Source of the DNA: Microcoleus sp. CAWBG506
Lineage (GTDB): Bacteria; Cyanobacteriota; Cyanobacteriia; Cyanobacteriales; Microcoleaceae
Assembly: GCA_020883125.1 (NCBI GenBank)
Contig: JAHREW010000005.1
Span: 160,518 to 224,517, forward strand
Length of the DNA: 64,000 nucleotides
Direction: 5' to 3'
Shown: one piece after another, positions 8,251 through 17,164 of the stretch
How the letters are laid out: the number at the start of each line of letters is the position of its first letter
How positions within the stretch are numbered: the stretch's first letter is position 1
Program-made: the position numbers and the translations under genes
Notes under the pieces: generated by a model
The model's input: only the letters and a program-made list of their open reading frames with translations
Database searches by the model: none
What the model was told of the DNA's origin: nothing

Positions 8251-9383
8251 GTTCCATCGGCTGACTGATACAATCCACGTTTAATTCGTCTTCCAGATGC
8301 TTTCCACCCAAATGGTTTTTCACCATATTGGGGTAGGGAGTCTCCATCTAGAAAACTAGCTTTTGAGGTATACGCTTCTTCGGTTTCGGTAAACCTAATG
8401 CCATATAAATAACAGAGCTGTTTGAGTCTATCCTTTAATTTTCCTAAAGGCATTTGAACAAACTTTTGATTGTTTACTCTGCCCATATTGACGCTAGACT
8501 TAAACCCTTCATTCCAGCCACAAACAATGTTGCCAATTCCGTATTTTAGGCAATGGCTGACAATCAACTTTGTAGCCTTGTTAATCCCATCGCGCATTTG
8601 GTGATTGCGTTGGCGAGTTACACGGTCTAACCAATTGTCCCAATAGCCTTCGGGCTTTCCTTCTTTTCTAGTTGCTACTTTTTTGTTCCACAGTTGATTC
8701 ATCGCTTTTATGGCACGAGCATCAATCAGGAAGGAATTTCCCAGTGTATCGACACAAGCTGCTAAATTGTCAGCAGTTCCCAAATCAATTGACAATGCTT
8801 GACCGATATCTAGATTGTATTGTTCTTTTTCAACTTCGTAGGACATTTCCAGGTAAAAAGCGCCATTTTTAGGAATAATTGTAAACTCTTTAATATTTGA
8901 AAACTTAAGATTTGATGGCATAGGTAGAAAGAATTCAGAGACTCCAAACCATCGTTTTACCGTTAACCCCAAGGAAAACCTTAACTGATTCCCAACAAGT
9001 TTAGGCTGTAAACCTCCCGAATTAGGATAAGCTACTTTGAACAACTTAGCGCCCGTAAGATATCCTGGTGGCTTGGGCTTAAAATGCAGTTGACCTTTGA
9101 TATACAAATCTCTTAATTCTTTAAAAGATTTGAAGGCTTCTGTGACCGACATCAATGTTTGCTGCATTGGCGTTGATGGCAATGATTTAGCAACCATTGA
9201 CTTGGAAATTGATGGTTCAAAGGACAAGTCAAATTTGCCAATCAGCAATTTCCCTGTCTTGAAAAAAGTTTGACGAGCTAAATAAACACCACTGTTGTAC
9301 AGCTTGCCAGATTGCTGGCAGAGATACTCTAACAATGCTTTGACTTCTTTAGTGGGAGACAGCAATACTTGCTGGACTCCCAT
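8193..9383 (-). CDS. tnpB: RNA-guided endonuclease TnpB (IS200/IS605 family, IS1341-type)
   Basis: 396 residues. Related TnpB proteins are RNA-guided DNA nucleases that help keep the element in place. The split RuvC site is complete: D200 (SIDLGTADN), E335 or E336 (TETEEAYTSKASF) and D383 (NADLNGSANI). The zinc-finger Cys pairs found in many TnpB proteins are replaced by a Cys-free loop (DGDSLPQYGEKPFGW), as in a subgroup common in cyanobacteria. It ends SEKSSQ right after the RuvC III motif. Next to it, on the other strand, is a broken tnpA end at 9503-9691, so this copy cannot transpose alone. Confidence 0.92.
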   Translation of the reverse strand: MGVQQVLLSPTKEVKALLEYLCQQSGKLYNSGVYLARQTFFKTGKLLIGKFDLSFEPSISKSMVAKSLPSTPMQQTLMSVTEAFKSFKELRDLYIKGQLHFKPKPPGYLTGAKLFKVAYPNSGGLQPKLVGNQLRFSLGLTVKRWFGVSEFFLPMPSNLKFSNIKEFTIIPKNGAFYLEMSYEVEKEQYNLDIGQALSIDLGTADNLAACVDTLGNSFLIDARAIKAMNQLWNKKVATRKEGKPEGYWDNWLDRVTRQRNHQMRDGINKATKLIVSHCLKYGIGNIVCGWNEGFKSSVNMGRVNNQKFVQMPLGKLKDRLKQLCYLYGIRFTETEEAYTSKASFLDGDSLPQYGEKPFGWKASGRRIKRGLYQSADGTVVNADLNGSANISEKSSQ

Positions 9384-9502
9384 GGTTTTTTTTAGCTTGA
9401 GCCACCTCTATTTCCTTAAAGACTGTTGATTTGTCTAGCTTAAACGAATATAGTGGATATCTCAAGTCGTATCAACAAAATACTTATGCTGCCATTAGCT
9501 GA

Positions 9503-9691
9503 GTAGATGTACCTGCGTTGGTGGTTAAGTCGTTCAAAGGTCGCTCCAGTCGTTATTTGCCAGAGGAGTTTCCGCAACTAAAAAAACTGCCGTCTTTGTG
9601 GACGAGCAGCTATTTCGTGAGTACGGCAGGCAATATTAGCAGGGAGGTTGTAAAAAAATATATAGAAGACCCGCATCACTCGGCCAACTAA
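9503..9691 (+). pseudogene. Fragment of a Y1 transposase TnpA (C-terminal ~62 codons)
   Basis: A plus-strand frame from 9503 to the TAA at 9689-9691 reads VDVPALVVKSFKGRSSRYLP, then LPSLWTSSYFVST and VVKKYIED, which is the C-terminal third of IS200/IS605 TnpA including the nucleophile Tyr in KKYIED. A TGA lies just upstream at 9500-9502 and no HUH (HVH) motif precedes it, so the N-terminal two thirds are lost. Orientation is opposite to tnpB, as in IS605 itself. The intact homologue in this window (61068-61466) shares the KGRSSR and LWTNSYFVAT core. Confidence 0.8.
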
Positions 9692-9703
9692 AGAAAGAAC
9701 ACG

Positions 9704-9755
9704 GGGACTGAAGTCCCTCGCGCCGCTTCCCTAGGAAGGTCTAAAGACTCGCTCG
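9704..9755. repeat. Element-end hairpins after the tnpA fragment
   Basis: GGGACTGAAGTCCC at 9704-9717 is a hairpin of the kind found at ends of cyanobacterial IS200-type elements. GGTCTAAAGACTCGCTCG at 9738-9755 repeats, with one change, the 18 bp at 8077-8094 beyond the other side of tnpB, in the same orientation. These may mark the ends of one decayed element or the right ends of two. Confidence 0.45.
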
Positions 9756-9776
9756 TTTCCCGCATCCCGTATTACT

Positions 9777-11450
9777 ATGATGACTATTGAAAAGTTTATT
9801 GTCTCCGCTGACCAAATGCGGCAAATAGAAACCAGAATCTTTGCCGCTGGAATGCCCTCGGCAGCTTTAATGGAAAAAGTCGCCGGACTGCTGGCCAGAC
9901 GGATTCAGGCGCTTTTGAAGTCCGAGGGAAGAAGTCCGAGGGAAGAAGAACCCCCCAAGGGGAGAAGGAATAGGGATGAGGGATTTGGTTATCTAGCAAA
10001 GGAGTCTCAAGGGAAAGATATCATCAATGCTCAATTCCCGGTTATTGGGGTATTGGTGGGGCCGGGACACAATGGCGGCGATGCTTTGGTTGTGGCCCGC
10101 GAATTACACTTTCAAGGATTTCCAGTAATTATTTACTGCCCGTTTTCTAAACTTAAAGAACTCACAAAAAGTCACTCGGATTATGCGCGTTCTTTAAATA
10201 TTCCTTTTTTTGATACTATTGAACCGCTGAAAAATTGCGATTTGTTGATAGATGGTTTATTTGGGTTTGGATTAGAACGGGAAATTGTTCATCCGATTAG
10301 CACCGCTATTGATGAAATAAATAAGTTAAATAAACTTGTTTTTAGTATTGACATTCCGTCGGGAATTCATACTGATACAGGAGCAGTTTTGGGGACGGCG
10401 ATCGGGGCTACTCATACCTTATGTTTGGGTTTGTGGAAGTTGGCGTTTTTTCAAGATAAAGCGTTAGAATATATCGGGACATCGGAGTTGATTGATTTTG
10501 ATATTCCCTTGGCAGATATTGTGGCGATATTGGGAGATTTCCCAGCAATACAACGGATTACTCCAGCATCGGCAATTCAGTATTTGCCCTTGCCCCGATC
10601 GCCTATTGCTCATAAATACACCAACGGTCATCTACTAATTATTGCAGGTTCAGCCCGGTACAGCGGAGCCGCAATTTTGTCAGCATTAGGAGCAAGGGGA
10701 AGCGGCGTGGGAATGCTGTCAATTGCTGTTCCAATATCGATGAAACCGATGTTGAGCAGTCAGTTACCAGAGGCATTAGTTATAGGATGTCCCGAAACTT
10801 CCAGCGGTGCAATTAAGGATTTGCCTTTAGGAATTGATCTGGGTGTCTATGATGCGATCGCGGCGGGGCCTGGTCTGACCTTGGAAGCTGCTATTACGGT
10901 AGAATCTCTGTTAGAGAGCGATCGACCTTTAGTTCTAGATGCCGATGGTTTAAATATACTGGCTCAACTTGGCACTGTGCCGATTTTATCGGAACGCTCA
11001 GCACTAACTATTATCACGCCTCATCCAGGGGAATTCCAGCGTTTGTTTCCCGAATTAGCTGACAAAATGGGCTCGCGGATTACCGCAACTCAAGAAGCGG
11101 CTCAGCTCACGGGTGCAGTGGTATTGTTGAAAGGAGCCAGAGTTTGCATTTGTTTTGACGATGAGGGCGATTCCCTACGGGATAGTTACGCTTCACGTAC
11201 TATCACTTACCTCAATCCCGAAAGTACCCCAGCCCTGGCTAGAGGTGGCAGTGGGGATGTTCTGACAGGTTTGTTGGGTGGTTTGATGGCAGGTGCGATC
11301 GCCCGCAAATCCTGCCCCAAATCCGTGGTAGAAACAGCAGTTTGGTGGCACGCTAGAGCGGGTATGATGGCCGCCAAAGAACGGACAGAATTAGGAGTTG
11401 ATGCTTTTACTTTGACCGAGTATTTAATCCCAGCTTTGCGGGAATTTTAG
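9777..11450 (+). CDS. nnr: Bifunctional NAD(P)HX epimerase / ADP- or ATP-dependent NAD(P)HX dehydratase
   Basis: 557 residues; repairs hydrated NAD(P)H in the cytosol. The N-terminal epimerase (YjeF_N, NnrE) covers about 1-245 with GPGHNGGDALVVAREL, LIDGLFGFGL and SIDIPSGI. The C-terminal dehydratase (NnrD, ribokinase-like) covers about 265-557 with LIIAGSARYSGAAIL, AGPGL, ITPHPGEFQRLF and the catalytic ARGGSGDVLTGLLGG. Two inserts look odd: a polar stretch at about 48-80 coded by a 14-bp tandem duplication (9918-9931 and 9932-9945), and GDSLRDSYASRT at about 464-475, whose DNA is palindromic. The ATG two codons in is the alternative start. Confidence 0.95.
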   Translation: MMTIEKFIVSADQMRQIETRIFAAGMPSAALMEKVAGLLARRIQALLKSEGRSPREEEPPKGRRNRDEGFGYLAKESQGKDIINAQFPVIGVLVGPGHNGGDALVVARELHFQGFPVIIYCPFSKLKELTKSHSDYARSLNIPFFDTIEPLKNCDLLIDGLFGFGLEREIVHPISTAIDEINKLNKLVFSIDIPSGIHTDTGAVLGTAIGATHTLCLGLWKLAFFQDKALEYIGTSELIDFDIPLADIVAILGDFPAIQRITPASAIQYLPLPRSPIAHKYTNGHLLIIAGSARYSGAAILSALGARGSGVGMLSIAVPISMKPMLSSQLPEALVIGCPETSSGAIKDLPLGIDLGVYDAIAAGPGLTLEAAITVESLLESDRPLVLDADGLNILAQLGTVPILSERSALTIITPHPGEFQRLFPELADKMGSRITATQEAAQLTGAVVLLKGARVCICFDDEGDSLRDSYASRTITYLNPESTPALARGGSGDVLTGLLGGLMAGAIARKSCPKSVVETAVWWHARAGMMAAKERTELGVDAFTLTEYLIPALREF

Positions 11451-11519
11451 AGCGGATTGATTTAACGACAGAGGACACAAATGCTAAACTATGGGCAAAG
11501 TGTAATAAATATTTAAATT

Positions 11520-13571
11520 ATGTCGTTAGTTGATTTAGCTAATACTAAAGTTAGGGTTATTGGATGCAGTGCGATCATGGGTGTTGCGCCAATGATTGCT
11601 AGCGCGATCGCCAATCCGGGTGTGACAGCAGCATTGGGTGCGATGGCTAATCCCGTCGTTGGGGGCATTGCTATTTTAGCGACGATTGCCGGTGGGATTG
11701 CGGGGAATATGGCTGCTAATGATTTGGGGAATCGGATGGCCGAAAAGTTGGCGAAAAATCCGAATATTCTTGATAATCACGATTTGATTAAGGCGGCTGG
11801 TGAGGCGATCGGCTATATTTTGAAATACGATGTTGCTGAGTCACCTGAGTTTATCGCACTAGCCCTTAGCAAAAATTCGTCTGCCAGGGATATAGATAAA
11901 TTAGCTGAGAAGACTCCTAAATATTGGCAGAACATTAACACAGAAGCGGCTGATTTGTCAAGGGGTTTAAATATTTCCGAAGAGCAACTGACTCTGATTT
12001 TTTCGGCGGATGCTGCGGAGTTCGATCGGGTTACGGGATTGACACCGGAAGATTGGGGAAGATTCATCGAGGAATTCGCCCGCAGCGAGGGGAAATCCTT
12101 TGATGCAGAAATCGTGGAATTTGTCGCGCAAAGACTCTACGCAACTTTCCCGCAGGCGTACCGGGAAGTGCTGAAACAAGATGCGGCGACGGGAGGACAA
12201 AAGTTTGCGGCGATGCTGTTGAATTTGCACCAAATTGCTTTGGCCCAGCTTAAGGATTTGGGGCTGCAAAATGGGGAGATTCTCGACAAGTTGGAGGCGG
12301 TGGCGACTCGCGAACAGATTTGTCAAGTCATGGCGAAGTTGGGCGCGATCGAAATTGAGATCCGGGATGATTTGGCGCAGATTCGGGCTTTGCTGCAAAG
12401 ATATATCGATCCTGCTGCGCCGAGTTTGCCGATTTCCTTCAAGTCAGAGACGATTATTCAGGACAGAATTAAAGACTTTACCGGTCGGAAATTTGTGTTT
12501 GAAGCAATTAATGAGTTTCTGAGGACAAAGCCGAAGGGCTATTTTGTTTTAGAAGCGGAACCGGGTGTTGGGAAAAGCGCGATTATGGCTACTTGTGTGG
12601 TGATGCTGAAGCGACGCTGCGTTACTCATTTCAACTCGCAACCGGACGGGATTATCAGCGCTAAAACTTTTTTGGAAAATGCTTGCCTTCAGTTGATTGA
12701 AGGTTTTAACCTGAAAGACAAGTATCCGCGACTGCCGGAAAATGCCCTGGAAAATAACAATTTTCTAAGTATCTTAATGGAGGAAGTTAGGGCTAAGTCA
12801 AGCAGTGAAAAAAAGTTGATTTTTGTGGTGGATGCGCTGGATGAAGTTGATTGGAAGAATCAAACTCACAAGGGTAATGTTTTGTATTTGCCGGAAATCT
12901 TGCCTGAAAATGTTTATTTTATTGTCTCGAAGCGGCCGGAATTTCTGCCTATGCCGGCAGCTAATAAGAAAGTTTTTGATTTGATGGAGTACGGCGCAGA
13001 AAGTCTGGAAGATGTCAAGGCTTATCTGGCAAAACGCACGGAGAGAAGCCAGTTAATTCAGGATTGGATTAAGGGTCGAAATTTGCAGCGGGAACAGTTT
13101 GTGGCGGCGGTAGCCGAGAAAAGCGAAAAGAAATTTATCTATCTCCGCTACATTCTGGATGAAATTGAAGGCGGTACTTACAATGATGTGAGTTTAAACG
13201 AATTGCCAGAGGGTTTGCTGGGATATTATCAAAAGCACTGGGGACAGATGATCGGTCGGGAAGACGATCCTCTGCTGGAATTGAAGGTTAAGATCATCTA
13301 TTACCTGTCGCAAGCAGAGGAACCAGTCTCTTGTCGCTGGTTGGCTAAATCTGCCAGCGAGAAAAATGTGATGAAGGTACAACAGGTACTCGGAAAATGG
13401 AATTCGTTTTTGCGACAGGAGAAAGTAGGGAAGGAAACTCGATATACTATCTATCACAACAGTTTTAGGCAGTTTCTCGAAGCTGATGAAACTGTACAGT
13501 CGGCGGGAATAACACTGGAAGATATTAACGATGACATTAGCGATAATTCTACAGGAGGAGCGCCGCTATGA
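11520..13571 (+). CDS. NACHT-like STAND ATPase with glycine-rich hydrophobic N-terminus
   Basis: 683 residues. Residues about 15-70 are Gly/Ala rich and hydrophobic with glycine-zipper spacing (GGIAILATIAGGIAGNMA at 48-65), which could insert in a membrane. A helical linker follows (75-300). The P-loop ATPase has Walker A AEPGVGKSA (346-354), Walker B KLIFVVDALDE (432-442) and a sensor-like VYFIVSKRPEF near 470. The rest is a helical/winged-helix arm. The stop overlaps the start of the WD40 gene (ATGA, 13568-13571), so both are translated together; in many cyanobacterial STAND proteins these parts are one chain, so this is a split version. STAND ATPases often act as immune or stress sensors; that role here is inference. 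Confidence 0.85.
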   Translation: MSLVDLANTKVRVIGCSAIMGVAPMIASAIANPGVTAALGAMANPVVGGIAILATIAGGIAGNMAANDLGNRMAEKLAKNPNILDNHDLIKAAGEAIGYILKYDVAESPEFIALALSKNSSARDIDKLAEKTPKYWQNINTEAADLSRGLNISEEQLTLIFSADAAEFDRVTGLTPEDWGRFIEEFARSEGKSFDAEIVEFVAQRLYATFPQAYREVLKQDAATGGQKFAAMLLNLHQIALAQLKDLGLQNGEILDKLEAVATREQICQVMAKLGAIEIEIRDDLAQIRALLQRYIDPAAPSLPISFKSETIIQDRIKDFTGRKFVFEAINEFLRTKPKGYFVLEAEPGVGKSAIMATCVVMLKRRCVTHFNSQPDGIISAKTFLENACLQLIEGFNLKDKYPRLPENALENNNFLSILMEEVRAKSSSEKKLIFVVDALDEVDWKNQTHKGNVLYLPEILPENVYFIVSKRPEFLPMPAANKKVFDLMEYGAESLEDVKAYLAKRTERSQLIQDWIKGRNLQREQFVAAVAEKSEKKFIYLRYILDEIEGGTYNDVSLNELPEGLLGYYQKHWGQMIGREDDPLLELKVKIIYYLSQAEEPVSCRWLAKSASEKNVMKVQQVLGKWNSFLRQEKVGKETRYTIYHNSFRQFLEADETVQSAGITLEDINDDISDNSTGGAPL

Positions 13572-15154
13572 GCGATTTAGGTGTGTGGTTGGCGCAGCAG
13601 TGTCAGGAAGATCGAGATTTGTTGGTGAAATACCAACCGAAGAGATTTGCGAAACGGGGGAAGGTTGACCGTTATTATGCTTGGTTGACGGATTTCGGTT
13701 TTATTCAGATGAAACTGGAGGTGTTGGGGGTACAAGCGCTAATTGAGGATTACGATTTGGCGAGAAATTCTGATCTGTTGTTGTCGGAGGAGCAAAGTCA
13801 AAGTCTGAGATTGATTCAAGGGGCAATTCGCAAGTCGGCGCATATTTTGGAAAAGGATAAAACGCAGCTTGCAGGGCATTTGTTGGGGAGGTTGCTGGAT
13901 TTTGAAATACCCCAGATTCAGGGGATGCTGGGACAGGCGAAGGAGTCGAAAGATTGTTCTTGGTTTCGGCCTTTGAAGGCTAATTTAGAGCGGCCCCTTG
14001 AAGGTGCGCTGCGGACGCTTGTAGGTCATATTTCTGTTGTAAGAGCAGTGGTGATCGCACCAGACGGCAAAACCGCGATTTCGGCATCCTCGGATAAAAC
14101 CCTGAAAATCTGGGACACCGAGACAGGTTCAGAACTGAAAACTCTCACGGGTCATAGTGACAGGGTAAATGCAGTGGCGATCGCACTCGACGGCAAAACC
14201 GCGATTTCGGCTTCAGAGGATAAAACCCTGAAAATTTGGGACACCGAGACAGGGCGGGAACTGAAAACTCTCACGGGTCATAGTAGGGTAGTAAATGCAG
14301 TGGCGATCGCACCCGACGGCAAAACAGCGATTTCGGCATCCAGGGATACAACCCTGAAAATCTGGGACACCGAGACGGGCTGTGAACTGAAAACTCTCAC
14401 GGGTCATAGTAACGATGTAACAGCAGTGGCGATCGCACCCGACGGAAAAACCGCGATTTCGGCATCCTCGGATTGTACCCTGAAAATCTGGGACACCGAG
14501 ACAGGTTGTGAACTGAAAACTCTCACCGGTCATAGTACCCAGGTAAATGCAGTGGCGATCGCACCAGACGGTAAAACAGCGATTTCGGCATCCTGGGATT
14601 ATACCCTGAAAATCTGGGACATCGAGACAGGTCGGGAACTGAAAACTCTCACGGGTCATAGTTTCGGGGTAAATGCAGTGGCGATCGCACCAGACGGTAA
14701 AACAGCGATTTCGGCATCCTGGGATAATACCCTAAAAATCTGGGACACCGAAACAGGCTGTGAACTGAAAACTGTCACGGGTCATAGTTCCGGGGTAAAT
14801 GCAGTGGCGATCACACCCGACGGCAAAACCGCGATTTCGGCATCCTGGGATTATACCCTGAAAATCTGGGACACCGAGACAGGCTGTGAACTGAAAACTG
14901 TCACGGGTCATAGTTCCGGGGTAAATGCAGTGGCGATTGCGCCCGACGGCAAAACAGCGATTTCCGCTTCAGATGATAATACCCTGAAAATCTGGGATTT
15001 ACTCACAGGTAAAGAGGTTGCTAGTTTCAGCGGAGAAGCTGCGTTTAAAGGCTGTGCTTTTGCGCCTGATGGAGTGACAGTTGTAGCGGGCGATTCGTGG
15101 GGCCGGGTGCATTTCCTGCGTTTGGAGGGAATGGGGGATTTGGGCGATGTTTGA
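13568..15154 (+). CDS. WD40 repeat sensor protein, partner of the NACHT-like ATPase
   Basis: 528 residues. Residues 1-150 hold the helical linker that in fused NACHT-WD40 proteins sits between ATPase and repeats (ALIEDYDLA, SLRLIQGAIRKSAHIL, QLAGHLLGRLL). Residues 151-528 are exactly nine 42-residue WD40 repeats: eight almost identical (core TLKIWDTETG and PDGKTAISAS) and a ninth divergent one that would close the propeller. Differences cluster at a few surface positions: two or three after TGHS, two around the D of SAS-x-D-x-T, and one in ETG-x-EL. The start codon overlaps the upstream stop. The near identity at DNA level points to recent duplication or gene conversion. Confidence 0.92.
   Translation: MSDLGVWLAQQCQEDRDLLVKYQPKRFAKRGKVDRYYAWLTDFGFIQMKLEVLGVQALIEDYDLARNSDLLLSEEQSQSLRLIQGAIRKSAHILEKDKTQLAGHLLGRLLDFEIPQIQGMLGQAKESKDCSWFRPLKANLERPLEGALRTLVGHISVVRAVVIAPDGKTAISASSDKTLKIWDTETGSELKTLTGHSDRVNAVAIALDGKTAISASEDKTLKIWDTETGRELKTLTGHSRVVNAVAIAPDGKTAISASRDTTLKIWDTETGCELKTLTGHSNDVTAVAIAPDGKTAISASSDCTLKIWDTETGCELKTLTGHSTQVNAVAIAPDGKTAISASWDYTLKIWDIETGRELKTLTGHSFGVNAVAIAPDGKTAISASWDNTLKIWDTETGCELKTVTGHSSGVNAVAITPDGKTAISASWDYTLKIWDTETGCELKTVTGHSSGVNAVAIAPDGKTAISASDDNTLKIWDLLTGKEVASFSGEAAFKGCAFAPDGVTVVAGDSWGRVHFLRLEGMGDLGDV
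14018..15025 (+). repeat. Eight near-identical 126-bp WD40-coding tandem repeats
   Basis: Period 126 bp, frame kept throughout. Long identical runs recur in every unit (for example the DNA for GCAGTGGCGATCGCACC, which contains HIP1-type GCGATCGC). Variable codons occupy the same places in each unit. A ninth, diverged unit follows to 15151. Confidence 0.9.
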
Positions 15155-15187
15155 GACAAATTTGCGATGATTTTTTGGGGTAGGGAT

Positions 15188-16480
15188 ACGGCACTGCCGT
15201 CTCCTATTCTGCCGTGTCGCCGATGATTATATCTATCCTCAGAGGGCGATATTTTGGGGCGGTGATTATGTGCTGTGCGCGAAGAAATTCGGAGACGGCA
15301 GTGCCGTGTCCCTACGGATGTGGGTGGTGATTATGTGCTGTGCGCGAAGAAATTCGGAGACGGCAGTGCCGTGTCCCTACGGATGTGGGTGTTGATGCTT
15401 GATTTTGCGTGAAGAAATTCGGAGACGGCAGTGCCGTGTCCCTACGGATGTGGGTGTTGATGCTTGATTTTGCGTGAAGAAATTCGGAGACGGCAGTGCC
15501 GTGTCCCTACGGATGTGGGTGGTGGTTTTGTGGGATCGGGCGATCGGGCGATCGATGGTTTTGCGCGATCGGGCGATCGTCGATTATTTTGGGGTAGGGA
15601 CACGGCATTGCCGTCTCCTCTTCTGCCATATCGGCGATGATTGTATCCGATCGGGCGATCGGGCGATCGATGATTTTGTGCGATCAGGCGATCGATTATT
15701 TTGGGGTAGGGACACGGCATTGCCGTCTCCTCTAATGCAACGTTTGGGATGGTTATGTGCGATCAACTTTGGGGATGGTGGTTATGTGCTGTGCGCGAAG
15801 AAATTCGGAGACGGCAGAAATTCGGACACGGCAGAAATTCGGAGACGGCAGAAATTCGGAGACGGCAGAAATTCGGAGACGGCAGAAATTCGGAGACGGC
15901 AGAAATTCGGAGACGGCAGAAATTCGGAGACGGCAGAAATTCGGAGACGGCAGTGCCGTGTCCCTACGGATGTGGGTGATGGTTTGATGTTTGGTGAAGA
16001 AATTCGGAGACGGCAGTGCCGTGTCCCTACGAATGTGGGTGGTGATGGTTTGATGTTTGGTGAAGAAATTCGGAGACGGCAGTGCCGTGTCCCTACGGAT
16101 GTGGGTGGTGATGTTTGATTTTTCGTGAAGAAATTCGGAGACGGCAGTGCCGTGTCCCTACGGATGTGGGTGGTGATGTTTGATTTTTCGTGAAGAAATT
16201 CGGAGACGGCAGTGCCGTGTCCCTACGGATGTGGGTGGTGGTTTTGCGCGATCGGGCGATCGGGCGATCGATTATTTTGGGGTAGGGAAACGGCATTGCC
16301 GTGTCCTATAATGCCATATCGGCGATGATTGTATCCGATCGGGCGATCGATGGTTTTGCGAGATCGGGCGATCGGGCGATCGATGGTTTTGTGGGATTGT
16401 GCGATCGGGCGATCGATGGTTTTGTGGGATTGTGCGATCGGGCGATCGATTATTTTGGGGTAGGGACACGGCACTGCCGT
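15188..16480. repeat. REP/BIME-like palindrome array, left block (14 copies)
   Basis: The 13-bp palindrome ACGGCANTGCCGT occurs at 15188, 15295, 15360, 15425, 15490, 15602, 15714, 15947, 16010, 16076, 16141, 16206, 16290 and 16468. It is embedded in a longer unit, GTAGGGACACGGCA on one side and TGCCGTCTCC on the other, present in both orientations. Many copies belong to ~65-bp tandem units that include GAAATTCGGAG and GGATGTGGGTG. Between them run GATCGGGCGATCGATG tracts. No real gene is seen in 15155-16555; long open frames here are repeat translations. Confidence 0.9.
15799..15951. repeat. Nine tandem copies of a 17-bp unit
   Basis: AGAAATTCGGAGACGGC is repeated nine times with a strict 17-bp period (second copy has C for G). 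The last copy runs straight into an ACGGCAGTGCCGT palindrome, so the array is an expansion of the arm of that palindrome unit. Shorter versions (three or four copies with GGACACGG) occur at ~17170-17225 and ~17430-17485. Confidence 0.95.
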
Positions 16481-16555
16481 CTCCTCTTCTGGTGGTCGAA
16501 TGCAGTATCGGCGATATAATGATGAATGAAAAAGATAGTATTCTATTTTCATACC

Positions 16556-17134
16556 ATGCCTTACGACCCCCAAAAACACCACCGTCGTTCTGTGCGGATT
16601 AAAGGATACGATTATACTCAACCGGGCGTTTATTACATTACCATTTGTACCAATTCACGACAATGTATATTCGGCGAAGTGACAGACGGTAAAATGCAAT
16701 TAAATCTCTTAGGTCATCTTGCCCACACTTGTTGGTTAGACATACCCAATCATTTTCCCCGCTTTCAATTAGATACCTTTGTGATTATGCCAGATCACGT
16801 ACACGGACTTTTGGCGATCGTTGACAATACCCCCATAAACACAAAACCAAGGCGTGTCTCTACCCGCGAACAATTCGGTCAACCGGTTCGCGGTTCAATT
16901 CCTACCGCAATCCGTTCCTATAAAAGTGCAGTTACCAGATTCATTCATCGGTTCTGCGAAACAACAGAAGTTCCTGTTTGGCAAGATGGTTTTTACGAAT
17001 CCATTATCCGCGATGAAGAAACTTTGAATTGCAAAAGGCAATATATCACCAATAATCCTCAACGTTGGAGCGAAAATCCTGATAAAGTAGAATATCAGAA
17101 AAATCACCCTAGTTTATTAGATTCGCGTTTTTAA
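16556..17134 (+). CDS. REP-associated tyrosine transposase (RAYT)
   Basis: 192 residues from ATG 16556; an upstream in-frame ATG at 16526 adds ten residues, but the family begins MPYDPQKHHRRS, so the later start is preferred. It is a single-strand HUH nuclease of the Y1 superfamily: HUH motif MPDHVHGLL with H81 and H83, and the nucleophile Tyr Y163 in KRQYITNNPQRW. Other RAYT marks are KGYDYTQPGVYYITI and WQDGFYESIIRDEE. RAYTs bind and cut REP palindromes, and this gene lies between two blocks of one palindrome (14 copies left, 4 right), so it is probably the enzyme that spread them. The frame is complete with no visible damage. Confidence 0.93.
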   Translation: MPYDPQKHHRRSVRIKGYDYTQPGVYYITICTNSRQCIFGEVTDGKMQLNLLGHLAHTCWLDIPNHFPRFQLDTFVIMPDHVHGLLAIVDNTPINTKPRRVSTREQFGQPVRGSIPTAIRSYKSAVTRFIHRFCETTEVPVWQDGFYESIIRDEETLNCKRQYITNNPQRWSENPDKVEYQKNHPSLLDSRF

Positions 17135-17164
17135 AGAAATTAGGACACGGCAAAAATTAGGAAA

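Noticed and set aside
14213-14659. 148-codon minus-strand frame opposite the WD40 repeats
   Set aside because: Periodic mirror of the 126-bp repeats, not a gene.
15474-16296. Open frames of 60-214 codons across the repeat field
   Set aside because: They are translations of tandem and palindromic repeats in several frames and both strands, with no domain and no ribosome site.
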